Shown: positions 33,823-44,608 of the stretch, piece after piece
Numbering within the stretch: position 1 is the stretch's first letter
Layout of the letters: every line of letters starts with the position of its first letter
DNA from: Daucus carota subsp. sativus
Lineage: Eukaryota > Streptophyta > Magnoliopsida > Apiales > Apiaceae
Length of the DNA: 64,000 bases
Direction of reading: 5' to 3'
NCBI RefSeq assembly: GCF_001625215.2
Contig: NC_030389.2
Location: forward strand, 43,327,454 to 43,391,453
Program-made: the position numbers and the translations under genes
Notes under the pieces: model-generated
Database searches by the model: none
The model's input: the letters and a program-made list of their open reading frames with translations, nothing else
What the model was told of the DNA's origin: nothing

Positions 33823-34558
33823 CAGATGAAAGTGTTCAAGAATCACCTGTTAATAATATTGCTTATGCTCTCACTAATGAAGATGTGAACTATGCTCTAA
33901 ATAATAAAGACGACATGAACCTCGAGAATGTTAGTAAGCATTTCGGAAGACCACTCAATGATGCAGCAAAGAGCTTTGGAGGTAGGTTATATTCTACTGT
34001 ACTTCTATCTTTCAACTTACATTATTCCCAAAACATTCATTGCCTAAGCATTGTTGTGTATTTATTTTGATATTGAACATTTTAGTTAGCCGATCCACAT
34101 TCAAGCGCATATGTAGAGGGCTCGGTATCAAGAGGTGGCAATCCGGGAAGAGAAGAATGAATGGTAACTTTTCATCTAGGCTCGGAAAAGGAATAAATCA
34201 GGAGCAACCAGGTAGAAGAAATTTTGGTAGCACCAGCATGGCAGCTGTGAATGAAACAGTTGTTGTGCATTCTAGCCAAGACTTGAATAAGATGATTGTA
34301 AAGGCAACTTATAAGGATGTTGCAATAAGGTTTAAACTACCTGATTTATCAGGAATTGCAGAGTTGGAAAATAATGTGATTGAGAGGCTGCATTTGAAGA
34401 GAAATAATTTCACCATCAAGTATCAAGACGAGGAGGGTGACTTGGTTTTGATTGCCTGTGACAAGGATGTGCGAGAATGTATTGAAATCTCGAGATCTTT
34501 GAAGGAAACGACAGTCAAATTGTTGCTTGATCTGCCTCTTAATCACAATGCACTTTGA
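33823..34558 (+). CDS. NLP-F, RWP-RK/PB1 half of an H/I-type gene
   Basis: Exons 33823-33981 and 34086-34558 correspond one to one with exons 4 and 5 of NLP-H and NLP-I, with the same splice phases. They read SKHFGRPLNDAAKSFGG, then SRSTFKRICRGLGIKRWQSG, then PB1 (VKATYKDVAIRFKL, YQDEEGDLVLIACDKDVREC). Protein identity with NLP-H is high by eye. The GAF-like exons are missing because of the rearrangement at about 33672. Without a promoter or start exon it is probably a 5'-truncated pseudogene, though its frame is open. Its 3' flank is homologous to that of NLP-I for over 1 kb. Confidence 0.7.
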
Positions 34559-36000
34559 AAGCATATGAGTACTACTCAGTACTCTCTTCCATTTTTTCCC
34601 TTTTCCAACAAAAATGTGCTTAAACTTGAGTTTCTGTGACAATTTGCTTGCTGTCTTCGTGTGGCGGAATGTAGATCACGGTAATACAATTCATCTTGAT
34701 ATAAAGTCTCGATATAAAGTCCATTTTTTGGTATATATTTCTAAATCTTTTGACAGTAAAATTATTATTTTTGAAATTTGTTTTATTTGAATTATTAATC
34801 ATATATTTTATTCAATTTTGTTTAAAAAATTATAATTTTAAGTATAATTAAAGATTTAGAAATGTGTGTCAAAAAGTTCACACGCATTATGCACCGGTTT
34901 GTTTAGTGGAAGTTGTTTTGGCTTATACTTTTTTTGACCTGTAAATTAGTAGAATCACTTTTAAAAAGATGAGAATTCTTATTATTCTATTAGAATTTCT
35001 ATTTTTTTTCAAATATTTTTCTTTGTTTTAAGCAAAAAATTACTTTTTTTAAACTTCTCCGCACGGTCGCTGTATTTCAACAAGGAGGCAGTACTTCGTT
35101 ATACCTCAGTAATAGACGAATTGTTAATGCCTGTTTTCTAAAAACACTTTATCATTGACCGGGCAGAGAAGTTTAGTGGGTTAAATAATGACTAACCACA
35201 GAAACTTCCTAGTCTCTAAGCTGTAGTACATGAATAACTTGTTGAACCTTCCTATTCGTGTGATCCTTGGTGAACCTTTCACACATGTCCGGGTCCACCT
35301 ATGTGGCTATGTATATGCCCCGGGTCTCTCTCTTTTATTTAATCAGTATATATGTCATGTTTACGGTAAAAGAAATTAGTTGTGAGAGACGTAAAATTTA
35401 GATAATAATATAAACGTATATAAGACTTACAAAATTTATTTTTGTAAATAAATATAAATGCTATTTGAAAATGTTAAAGGATTTTCTAACGATGTGAGCT
35501 AAAATTTATAGAGATCCTACAAGAAACTCATTATTAGAATATGATAGAATCTTGATTTATAATTCTAACAAATTTTGTAATGTTAATTTTTTTTTGTAAA
35601 TAGATATAAATGCTATTTGAAAATGTTGAAGGATTTTCTAACGACGTGAGCTAAAATTTATGGAGATCCTACAAGAAACTCATCATTAGTATATGATAGA
35701 ATCTTGATTTATAATTCTAACAAATTTTATAATGTTTTATATTGAAATTTTAAATTTTGTAACAAAATTTCTACCGAACTTAGTACATTAAAATAATTTG
35801 AAATTATTTATAAAATTCAAAATAACAACAATTTATTAATGTCAAAACATAATCCATTATCATAACAAATTTATATTCTTTCGTAGAAATCAAATCTATT
35901 AATATTAATAAATTAAACAAAGATTATATATTATTATTTAAAAGTATTCACAAAATCTCTTTTAGCATCAAAAAGTAAGTGTAAGAAATCAAAAAGTCTG
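34559..36000. other. NLP-F 3' flank, homologous to 61002-64000
   Basis: This spacer has no gene. It matches the DNA after NLP-I but lacks the Stowaway element, the 61912-62227 MITE and the MULE found there. It therefore gives empty sites at about 34685 and 35340. Confidence 0.7.
35438..35730 (+). repeat. 152-bp tandem duplication
   Basis: The unit gtaaataaatataaatgcta... at 35444 recurs at 35596 with few changes (shared gagatcctacaagaaactca). Only one copy is visible before the window ends at the homologous place (63850-64000). Confidence 0.8.
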
Positions 36001-36201
36001 TAAAAATGGGGCCAGAGAGTATATAATATCCCACCACCCCTGGTGGGTACTTTGTCTTTTTCTTGTGTGTGTCTTTTCCGCGTGTTTAGTCAGCAAAACA
36101 AGTATATAAATGAAGCAGAGATCCTGGTACTTCAACAGAACTGCAAATCAACTCTTCCTTCCTTTTTTTTTCCCTTCCTATTCTATTGTTTCTATTTTCA
36201 G

Positions 36202-36777
36202 ATGTCTCCTCCTCACCAATTCATACTCACCAACTATTCTATGCAATTCAATGTTGCATTAATCAACATAGCCCCCACACGAGCCCGAGAAAATAATAAT
36301 CACGCGATTGTTGGCATTTTGGGAATAGCTGTTACAGTCCTCCTCAGCGCCTTGCAACTCAAGTACCAAGCAGGAACTGATTCTGCATTCCAAGATCACC
36401 CCAGAGCCATGGTTTTCGCTATAGCAAGTTTCCTTGTTTTCTGCTTGGTATGCGACTTGGAACAATACTTTCGCTCTACTCATAATAGTGCAGCTTTTGC
36501 AACAGTACTACACCACATCCTCAGATTGTCTGGTTTCATTTCACTTGCATCTTTGGCCTTTGTCATTTTCTCGCCATCCACAAGCTCAAGGACGTCGCTC
36601 ATTGTTTATCTGATTTTCCCCGGGTTTTTTTCAGCAAGGTCGGTTCTTCACTGGATCCAGAATAGAAAGTTACGTGGAAACGGAGGAGCCTGCAATTTCC
36701 ATAATTTACACAGTGACTATTTGAACTACATAGATACTCTTTCAGTGTACCGCAGAGCTCCTGAGAATCTTGTTTAG
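36202..36777 (+). CDS. Four-membrane-span protein FTM-3, intact long form
   Basis: 191 residues of the same unrecognised family: four hydrophobic segments at about 41-60, 72-92, 104-128 and 136-152. A longer tail follows (WIQNRKLRGNGGACNFHNLH to YRRAPENLV) than in FTM-1 and FTM-4. The ATG at 36202 is chosen because it follows the conserved tctattttcag and matches the family's opening (MSPPHQFILTNYS); an upstream in-frame extension is not conserved. A TATATAAT box lies near 36018. NLP-G converges on it from the other strand with about 480 bases between the stops. This is the best candidate for a functional long-form copy. Confidence 0.75.
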   Translation: MSPPHQFILTNYSMQFNVALINIAPTRARENNNHAIVGILGIAVTVLLSALQLKYQAGTDSAFQDHPRAMVFAIASFLVFCLVCDLEQYFRSTHNSAAFATVLHHILRLSGFISLASLAFVIFSPSTSSRTSLIVYLIFPGFFSARSVLHWIQNRKLRGNGGACNFHNLHSDYLNYIDTLSVYRRAPENLV

Positions 36778-37256
36778 TCACTTCTGGTTCCCTAGTTGTT
36801 TTTGGTTTACAATTCAGCATGTCACGTTAAATGAGGGGGCTTTTGGTTGGTGATTAATGAGCTCGGTTAACAAGAATCAGAACCTCAAACCCATGTGTTG
36901 GTATTTGGGTTAACCATTTTGTGGTATGGAATTTTTGAGTTGTAGGCTTTGTCAAGTTGTAATTACTTTGATTAACTGATACAAATCTTTAGCAGTGCAG
37001 CGAAATTGAAGATCACATAAACCACAAATATCAAAGTCTTAATTAGTTACTTCCTCCGTCCAGGTCATTAGTTAACAAATGGGCTGGACACGGCGACCAA
37101 ACACTGAATAAATAATGTAGAAACATGCTGAGTGAATATAATTAAAAACAACAAAAGTGAGAATAATGGTGGGATCCATCGACAAGCAAGTCGTCGCACA
37201 AATATGCAATGATCGTGAGATTTCATTACATTTCCGACGTCCTTAACCATGTACTT

Positions 37257-38036
37257 CTATTGTTTATGATGATTGATCGGAGGATCAACCAACAGCGTGA
37301 TTGATGTTTTCTTTAATGATCGTGAGATTTCGATGCATTTCCGTACGTCCTTGTCACAAGCGATCAAGATCCAAATGTCCTCATCATCTTGGTACTTGAT
37401 ACTGAAACTCTCCCTGTCCAAGTGAAGCCTCTCGATCACATTATTTTCTAATTCTGCAATCCCTGATGAATCAGATAAATCAAACCTTATAGTCACACCA
37501 TTGTACATTGCCCTTACAGTCACCTCATTCAAGGTTTGGCTTATCTGATCAACAGCAGGTGCTTTTTCCCCGGGAGGCAAACCCGAATAAAAGTTTTTTC
37601 CAGCTTGTTCATCGTCACTTAATATTCTCCTAAGATTAGATGACATGTTTCCTTTTATGCTTTGCTTGCCTCGTCGCCAGTCTTTAATACCAAGACCTCT
37701 ACACTTGCGTTTGAGTGTCGATCGACTAACTAACATATTGAACTAGGGGTGTACACGGATCGGTGAAACCGACCGAACCAACCCAAACCGATCATATTTC
37801 ACCCGAACCAATCCGATCTTTTTTTACCCGATAGATAATTGGATTTAAAAATGAGTAACCCGATTTAATTGGGTTGAACATTCTAAATAAGATGCACAGC
37901 TATAATAATGTTTCAACAGTAGATAACTTTTTTGTTTCTGAACAATGTAAGCTGAAAGAAGTGCAAGAACATGAAAGAGCAACACCTACCACCAAAGCTC
38001 TTTGCTGCATCTTCTAATGGTCTTCCGAAAAGCTCA
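37257..38036 (-). CDS. NLP-G, RWP-RK/PB1 exons behind AP2-2
   Basis: Exons 38036-37990 (ELFGRPLEDAAKSFG) and 37729-37257 (SRSTLKRKCRGLGIKDWRRG, then PB1 TVRAMYNGVTIRFDL, YQDDEDIWILIACDKDVRKC) are joined across an intron that carries a 130-bp insertion. The RWP core is changed to DWR, as in NLP-E. The first exon is cut short upstream: homology to other NLPs begins at ELFGRP and the DNA before it is AP2-type flank. Its acceptor phase does not match the AP2-2 donor directly, so a direct splice would shift the frame. It is a remnant or the tail of a broken fusion gene. Confidence 0.6.
37744..37873. mobile_element. 130-bp insertion in the NLP-G intron
   Basis: The insert starts taggggtgtacacggatcgg and ends acccgatttaattggg. 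It is flanked by ttgaac on both sides (37738-37743 and 37874-37879). NLP-E has the uninterrupted site (tattgaacattct, about 33579-33591). Its GGTGTACACGGATCGG end resembles small plant elements with that terminus, but a matching inverted end is not clear. Confidence 0.65.
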
Positions 38037-38623
38037 CTAATAAGTAACCAAATTAAACAAAAACCAACTTCTGCTTATGGTATGAGCTGAAAAGCTGTTA
38101 TATAGTCGGAAAAGTAGGATAATCTATATATTGGCATCACACAAAAATGTTTCACTTGACTGATGTTGAAACATATCTTTCACCATTGTATCTGACACGA
38201 AGCATTCAAGTGCGTGCAATATTATGAAAAAGGATAAAATCATGTGGTGCCTCTTTAGTGTTAAAACTAAATTATTCCATGACTTGCAATTATGGAAAGA
38301 TGACAAGTAGCTAGGCATCTCCAAAGATTGAACTGATAAGAGAGTCAATTAGATTATCGTCATACAGAATCAAGTAAAACACACCATTGTTCAGAATCAC
38401 ATTATTTTTCTTATCTGCACATTTTTCGTAGGTTTTGTAATCACCCAGCTGATGATTGCATCCACCATCTGCTTTTCAACCACTAGACTAATTTACAGGA
38501 AATAAATTATAAATCATATATTTGGGTCCTCAAGTAGTAAATCAAAAATACTGAACAGGGAACATAACATACTAGAAATGTTTATAAATATCATTCTGTA
38601 GACCGAAACAAGGCTTGTAATAC

Positions 38624-39087
38624 CTTGGTTTTCCACCGCAACACGGTCTTGGTGCATTATAGCATCCCAATCAAGTTCCACATTTGGATAATGTTGGAAG
38701 GCATGAGCTCCACCTTGGGATTGAAATATGTCAGATTCTTCCTTGTTACTCTGCAAACTGCCCAAACCACCCGAACACGACACACTGCCAGAATCCTTAG
38801 CATCCGACCAACCTTTGAAAAGCTTTTCAAATGTTGATAAAGGACGGTCAGGAGACATTAATTCACCTTTAGAACTACAATTGGGGAGATTCAGTTTAGC
38901 ATTTCGACCTCTTAACCTAAATGCCGCATGATCAAACGCCAAAGCAGCTTCCTCTTCCGTGTCATAGGTGCCTAGATAGACATCACGAATCTTGGCTACC
39001 CATGGCCCCCCATAGAACTCACTCCTACTCACACTCATGTATTTGCTTTTTGGTGCAGAGCTTGTCGACCGTGGTATCCATGGTTCC
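38624..39087 (-). pseudogene. AP2-2, 3' part of the split AP2/ERF exon
   Basis: This is a paralogue of AP2-1. The exon reads ...[38 protein letters not shown] and [20 protein letters not shown], then the acidic tail [20 protein letters not shown]. It ends at a donor (CAAG|gtatt, 38623) in phase 1 like AP2-1. The first 22 codons lie 12.8 kb away at 51927-51990, on the far side of the Sirevirus. The reading frame agrees exactly across the target duplication, so the exon was intact until the insertion. The AP2 domain here is closer to canonical than in AP2-1 in WVAKIRD and YLGTYDT. Confidence 0.75.
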
Positions 39088-40071
39088 TGTTATTTTACAC
39101 CAACTATGAGAAAGATTGTAGAAGGGGGGGGGTTGAATACAATCTTTTACAAATTTAAAAGATTCAAGAACAATACACTAAGAACACAATAAACAGAAAA
39201 ACACCAAGTATTAAAAATACGGGTGGATTGAATGATCCACCCGTGAGATTTTATATAGAAGAATCTGTGGATTGTTTTACAATTCGCACAGCTGCTGGTT
39301 CATCACTCAAACAAGTTCTAACTCTCAGATTTTTCTCTCAAGTAATTTGAACAAGTTCAACTGATGCTACTAACTTGGTTATATACTCCAAGTTTTACAA
39401 AGCTTTTAGCTAGATTTCAAAATGCACTCTAATCTAAAAACAATGCTGCACAACTTTGTCTTATGCATGCTTTCTGAGATGTCTTCATCTTTGACCATCA
39501 CCTTGATTTGATCCAGATTGCACTGCATGAGATAAGTATGTTTCTGCTTCTTCTTTATTTTCCTAATTAGGCTTCCATGTCTATTTTAGTGTAATTCGAT
39601 CCATGTGATTTGTCAGACTTAAGCTCTAGTCACTTTCAACTGCTCTTTGCTTCATCAGTTGAAAGTTCTGGTTGCTTTCAACTGCTCTTGACTTTATCAG
39701 TTGAATGCCTGGCTCATCAGTTGAATGAATTACAAACTCCATCAGTTGAATGCTGTTCCAGTCTCATCAGTTGAATTCCTCAGCATCATCCGTCGAACAC
39801 TTTGTCTTCAGTTGAATGCTTGATTTTCATCAGTTGAAACATCATCCAGTCTTCGTCAGTTGAACAGTTACATCTCATCAGTTGAATATCCTTCACTTAG
39901 ATAAAATTACATGGCATTGGATATTTACAATTAGCCATCCTATTCTACCCATCCGTTGATAATTCCCAAAGACAAGAAATGTAACAATTACAACTGAAAT
40001 TTGATAAAGATTCTAAGTAAGACATGTTACAAAATGTTTATGTTATCATCAAAAATTATTGATTCCTAACA
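39088..40071 (-). repeat. 3' LTR of the Sirevirus
   Basis: 984 bp, TGTTATTTTACACC to ATTGATTCCTAACA in plus orientation. It contains twelve copies of CAGTTGA or its complement, mostly in the extended form catcagttgaa (39355-39895). Confidence 0.9.
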
Positions 40072-40082
40072 ATCTCCCCCAA
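40072..40082 (-). other. Polypurine tract of the Sirevirus
   Basis: On the minus strand ttgggggagat abuts the 3' LTR. This is the expected primer for plus-strand DNA synthesis. Confidence 0.75.
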
Positions 40083-40214
40083 TTTATGACTGGAGAAGAT
40101 GCAGACATAAATTCTACACTTGATGATAACAAAACATTAATAAAATAAAATGCAGAATTTAAATACAAGAGTTAGAAAAGATTACAGATGATTATGCTCC
40201 TCTAGACTGAGCAG

Positions 40215-41375
40215 TTACTTGTTCCTAGAAGATCTTCTTCTTCTGGACTTAAGTTTTTCTTCAAGAATATTAATCTGCTTCTGAAAGATCCTGTACAACC
40301 ATTCTTCATCACTATCTTGTCTGTTGAGCTTGGATTGGAGAGTCTTCAGAGTATTCAAGCTAGCAACCTTGAGTTGATCTTTAGGTCTGAAAAATCTCCT
40401 AACACCTTGATTGTCCCTAAATTCCATGACTGGAGTAGGTTCATGATGAATTTTCTTTCCAGTGTAGGGAATTTTCAGCCTTCTTTGTAGACTAGCATCT
40501 GAGTTCCATTCCTTCCTGATCTCAAGGATTCTCTTTAGTACCATTTGCTTTGCAGGTGGTGTAAATCCTCCAGTCCTCTTCATAGATCCATATATTTTTG
40601 TTAGAGAACTGAATCCCTCAGAATTTAGAACTCTGTGAAGAGGCCAGATGACATCACCCTTGTTTTTGTAAGAGAATACCAATCTTTCAGGTAACTTTGA
40701 AGTTGCTTCTATTCCTCTTACTTCTTGAAGACCATCCAGCTCCAGATCCAACTCAGAAATTTCTTCAATGTTAGCAATGATGAGATAGTCATCAGGATTT
40801 TCAGGTTCTTTTGGAGGTTTAGGAGGGTTAGCCATCCTCTTAGCCACAGACTTGACTTTCTTCTTTGGCTTAGAAGATTCTTGAACAAGAAAAGCTGGAA
40901 TTGGGATATCTTCCAAGTCAATTGGCTCCTCCTTTGGCATTATTGGCTCATCATGGAAGTTGACATCTGGATGTACTACTGTGGTATCCTTGATTGGAGA
41001 AGAAGGCTTTGAGATAGGCTTTTCTGGCACTTCTTCTCTTCTCTTGGCTGCCTCAGGCATCTTAGTCTTAGATTTGACTCTCTTTTTCTTTGGAGAAGAT
41101 TCAAGAGGCAATCTTTTCTCATTTAGAAGCTCAGCTGCCAACTCCTCTTCCAGCTCAATAGCATACCTTTCATCAACCTCTATTTGATTCAAAGAGAGTT
41201 GGGATTCAAACTCCTCTTTTTCACATTCTCTGGCCACCTCTTCGGCTTTTGCAAATGAGTAGTGAGGATGGCCAGTTCCAATAAACAGCTTCTGGCCTTC
41301 TCTGTAGATGATGGCAAAATGAGCTTTTAAAGCCACATCTGCACAGTCTTTGTAACTTTTGATCTCTTGGCCCAA
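40215..41375 (-). CDS. Sirevirus extra frame, C-terminal part
   Basis: A 386-codon open frame, highly charged, with Lys/Arg-rich blocks (SPKKKRVKSKTKMPEAAKRR, PKKKVKSVAKRM) and an RRRRSSRNK end. It continues the protein of the preceding frame, overlapping it by 49 bases in another phase. One long protein was therefore split by a small frameshift near 41375. The function of this downstream Sirevirus frame is not established; it has been called envelope-like on position only. I see no convincing membrane segment here; the basic blocks look like nuclear or nucleic-acid-binding signals. Confidence 0.65.
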   Translation of the reverse strand: MGQEIKSYKDCADVALKAHFAIIYREGQKLFIGTGHPHYSFAKAEEVARECEKEEFESQLSLNQIEVDERYAIELEEELAAELLNEKRLPLESSPKKKRVKSKTKMPEAAKRREEVPEKPISKPSSPIKDTTVVHPDVNFHDEPIMPKEEPIDLEDIPIPAFLVQESSKPKKKVKSVAKRMANPPKPPKEPENPDDYLIIANIEEISELDLELDGLQEVRGIEATSKLPERLVFSYKNKGDVIWPLHRVLNSEGFSSLTKIYGSMKRTGGFTPPAKQMVLKRILEIRKEWNSDASLQRRLKIPYTGKKIHHEPTPVMEFRDNQGVRRFFRPKDQLKVASLNTLKTLQSKLNRQDSDEEWLYRIFQKQINILEEKLKSRRRRSSRNK

Positions 41376-44300
41376 AAGCTTGTACTCAATTTGTCAGGCC
41401 TGGCTAGTGGAAAGTAGATTGAGCTTGAGTCTTTTCCAGGCTTGGAGTAACCACAATTGTTTGGAAACAAAATGGGCTTGAACTCATTATAAAATGATGG
41501 CTCACCCTTTTCTGTCTTGGAAGGGATGACAATCTCAGTTGTAATCACCCTGAGAATTGTGGTTGTGGTTGGAAAAGAAATTTGAGCTGTGGTGGCTGTA
41601 GAAGATGTAGATGATTTCTTGCCCAGTTGAGCCACTCTCTTTGCAATAGAGTCCAATTCTTTCATCCTTGCAATCTTCTGCTTTTCCCTTTCAGTGTGGA
41701 AAGGAGGAGGAATTTGACTGATCAATTCTGCAGGAGTTGGTAATTCTTTCTCCCCCTTTCTGTTAGCAGCAAGTGTAGGGGTTGGACTGGGAAGTGAAAC
41801 ACCAGAGGCAAGTAGAAGATGTTGAAGAAGTCCAGTCTGAATTCTTTGATGCTGCAACATCTCATCCATTCTAGAATTTAATATATAGACATTTCCTTCC
41901 AGAGCTTCCACTTGCTTTTCCAATTGGAGTTGTTTTTGCTCAGATGCAGAAAGAGCTGATTTGACCTTAGCTGGAAGCTTTTCATCAATTTGCTTGGTCA
42001 GATCAGTCTTGACAGAGGCAATAAGAGAATTGAGATGCTCTATCTCATGCTGAAAATGGAGAGATTGATATTTGTGAAGCTTGAGATTGTCCAGAGCTTG
42101 ACTGGCAATGGTGGCAGAGATGGCTGGAGAGGATGATGAGCTTCCAGGTTGTGATTGAAGAATGGTGGAGACTTGCCTTTCCAGCTCCATGCTAACAACA
42201 GTTGCATTGGCAGACTGCATGGAGAGCCATGAAGGAAGAGAAGTTGAAGGTTGTGCAACAAGGGATTCCTCAAGAGCATCATTGAGGTCTTCATCACTAT
42301 CATCATAATGAAAATCATCTCCAGCATTGGCAGACAGAGCTGTAAATGCCTCCTTTGCTCTAAGCATAGAAGATGTAGTGTGAATCAGATTGAGGTGCCT
42401 CTCAGCTGCTTGATTGTCCAATCTGGCAAATTCTTGAATAGAGGACATCCCATGAGTAAAAGTCTCAGGGTCTAGTGAAACACTATCCAATATGGATCTG
42501 TATTCAGCTTGAAACTCTTGTTCACTAAACCCTTCATTGACACCTGCATTTCTCTCAATTTCTCTCTTTTCTTGCATCAAGGGCTCCCCTTGGCTCACCA
42601 CACAACTCACCTCTCCCTCACTTACCCTTACTAAAGGGTCACTCTTATCCTCTCCTTTTTCCTGGCTAGAAGAAAATGCCAGACTCTCCACACCCTCTCC
42701 TTTTGCCAGCTCACTAGGCTGCCTCTCCACTCCATAGCTCACTCCACTCAATCCTAAAAGTGTTTGTGCTACCATGTGATCAACTGCTGTAGAAAGAGGT
42801 AAAGTAATTGAAGTAGCAGCAGCTGTCAACTGATGAGAGACATCAGTTGAAACATTAGTAGAGGAGGCATTCAACTGATGAGAGCTGTTAAGCAGATCAG
42901 TTGAAGGACAAACACTTGTCAACTGATGAGGGAGATCAGTTGAAGAAAATGAAGAAATAGGTTTAGAGGCTGTGATAGTTGAGTCTGTGGTGATTGATTT
43001 TAAAGGAAAATCCACAGAACACACTGTCACAGAAGAAGGAAATGGAAGAGAAAGATCCAACAAATCATCAAAATGATGATGATCAATCTCAGATGGGGGC
43101 TTCTCCATGAAATCCAAAGATGGAGAATTTACAAGTGTGGTGTGAATTAATTCCACATCCACAGAAGAGGTTGGGGATTGTGTTTGAGGAGTAGAGATGG
43201 TAAGATCATAAATATGAGTGATTGGTTGAGATGAAGAAGGGGGCTGTGACTCCACATTTATTGGAGTCACATCAATCTGACTTTGAGAAGTTAAAGGCAT
43301 AAAATCCAGAATGGATGTCTGTGTGTGTGCAGAGTGCTTCAGTTTTTCACTTCTCAGCTTCTTTCTCCCATAAGCTTTTATTGGTGAAGAAGTGGTGTCC
43401 CTCCCCCTTTTTGACTGTGTCCCTGGTTGAGGACTATTTTCAATAGCAACATCCTTTTGGGAGGATGCTGCTAGGGATGAGTTTAATTCCATATTAACAT
43501 CTACAGTCTTTTGGGAGACTGCAGAGTGGTCAGGCTGGTCAACACACATCTCTCCATCCTTATTCTTAGGGCTTCTTTTATGTTCACCTTTTCCCTCCCC
43601 CTCACAACCTCCAATCACACTCCCCTCAGGTTTGTGTTTCTTGGATTTTATAACAGATGTCTTTTGGGAGGCATCTGAGGTTGGTTTAGAAGACTTGTTT
43701 TTAGAAGGTTTTGCCACTTGTGTGGACTGTTGATGGGCCTCTTCAACAGCCCTGATGGCAGAAAGCAAAGAAGGTGAGGGTTGAGAAAGAGTAGTAGGAA
43801 AGCCATGTACCTCTTTGTGCTTTCCAGCCTCCATTGTTGGCAGGTACACCACCTCCAAGGAGGGGTATAAATTCATCCTAAAGAGGTCTTTAAAGACTCT
43901 CTTTTCCTGCACAAAACTGGGAAGCTTGGCTTCCTTGTTAGTAATAACTAGCTTATCATTGAGATGATTAGCTAGCATCATAAGAAATCTGACATAATAA
44001 ATATTCCTAGGTCTATCAGTTTTATCACCTAGTTTCTCCCCAATTTCTTGGATCATCAAACCACCAAAGTTGAAATATTCATTAGTCAGGTACATGTAAA
44101 GCATTTGTAAAATCTGGGAAGTAAGAGCATTGAAATTACTAATTTTACCAGAAAATGCTTTAATAAATGCATCACATAAATAACTCCATTCTCTCCTAAG
44201 ACCCCTTCTTTCTATTTTACCTAAGGCATCAGTTGGTAAAACATAATTCATGGCATAAAGTAAATTAACCAATTGAACATCACTAGGCAAAGATAAAACA

Positions 44301-44608
44301 GTATCTTCAGGAATCTTAAAGCATGCTTTCATAATATCAGCATTAACAGAATGAGTTTCATTTTTAATAGAGAAAGTTAGAGTTTCATTCTCACTATTAA
44401 ACTCTGCAGAGGTCCACATCTCCTCCACTATTGCATGGTAGATGGTAGGAGCTTCAGTCATTGCATAAGAGAGCTGGCTTGACTTGATGAACTCCATCAT
44501 CCTGTGATACTCCTTCTCCTCCACAGCCTTGGTATCCACAAATGACGCAAAGTTGTTCTTCTCATAAATAAACCCACTTGGTGCAGTATACTTCTTCATT
44601 GGTGCCAT
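41327..44608 (-). CDS. Sirevirus extra frame, main part
   Basis: About 1,093 codons from the ATG at 44608, chosen because the frame's upstream extension has no ATG. Residues 1-270 look like a folded domain (PSGFIYEKNNFASFVDTKAV, YLCDAFIKAFSGKISNFNAL). This resembles the plant retroelement domain often seen downstream of pol. It is followed by a long low-complexity Ser/Thr/Pro/Gln region and a predicted coiled coil near residues 880-950 (HEIEHLNSLIASVKTDLTKQ). The low-complexity part repeats STD-x-x-HQL peptides encoded by the CAGTTGA motif. The frame is broken near 41375. It has no signal peptide, so a classic envelope role is unsupported. Confidence 0.65.
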   Translation of the reverse strand: MAPMKKYTAPSGFIYEKNNFASFVDTKAVEEKEYHRMMEFIKSSQLSYAMTEAPTIYHAIVEEMWTSAEFNSENETLTFSIKNETHSVNADIMKACFKIPEDTVLSLPSDVQLVNLLYAMNYVLPTDALGKIERRGLRREWSYLCDAFIKAFSGKISNFNALTSQILQMLYMYLTNEYFNFGGLMIQEIGEKLGDKTDRPRNIYYVRFLMMLANHLNDKLVITNKEAKLPSFVQEKRVFKDLFRMNLYPSLEVVYLPTMEAGKHKEVHGFPTTLSQPSPSLLSAIRAVEEAHQQSTQVAKPSKNKSSKPTSDASQKTSVIKSKKHKPEGSVIGGCEGEGKGEHKRSPKNKDGEMCVDQPDHSAVSQKTVDVNMELNSSLAASSQKDVAIENSPQPGTQSKRGRDTTSSPIKAYGRKKLRSEKLKHSAHTQTSILDFMPLTSQSQIDVTPINVESQPPSSSQPITHIYDLTISTPQTQSPTSSVDVELIHTTLVNSPSLDFMEKPPSEIDHHHFDDLLDLSLPFPSSVTVCSVDFPLKSITTDSTITASKPISSFSSTDLPHQLTSVCPSTDLLNSSHQLNASSTNVSTDVSHQLTAAATSITLPLSTAVDHMVAQTLLGLSGVSYGVERQPSELAKGEGVESLAFSSSQEKGEDKSDPLVRVSEGEVSCVVSQGEPLMQEKREIERNAGVNEGFSEQEFQAEYRSILDSVSLDPETFTHGMSSIQEFARLDNQAAERHLNLIHTTSSMLRAKEAFTALSANAGDDFHYDDSDEDLNDALEESLVAQPSTSLPSWLSMQSANATVVSMELERQVSTILQSQPGSSSSSPAISATIASQALDNLKLHKYQSLHFQHEIEHLNSLIASVKTDLTKQIDEKLPAKVKSALSASEQKQLQLEKQVEALEGNVYILNSRMDEMLQHQRIQTGLLQHLLLASGVSLPSPTPTLAANRKGEKELPTPAELISQIPPPFHTEREKQKIARMKELDSIAKRVAQLGKKSSTSSTATTAQISFPTTTTILRVITTEIVIPSKTEKGEPSFYNEFKPILFPNNCGYSKPGKDSSSIYFPLARPDKLSTSFWAKRSKVTKTVQMWL

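Noticed and set aside
37990-38624. Direct splice of AP2-2 to the first NLP-G exon
   Set aside because: Donor phase 1 and acceptor phase 2 do not agree, and the frame would stop within a few codons.
38620-39070. SVSRSEF in AP2-2 as homology to the SRSEFKRR of RWP-RK
   Set aside because: The match is only about six residues and the following AP2 domain explains the sequence; treated as coincidence.
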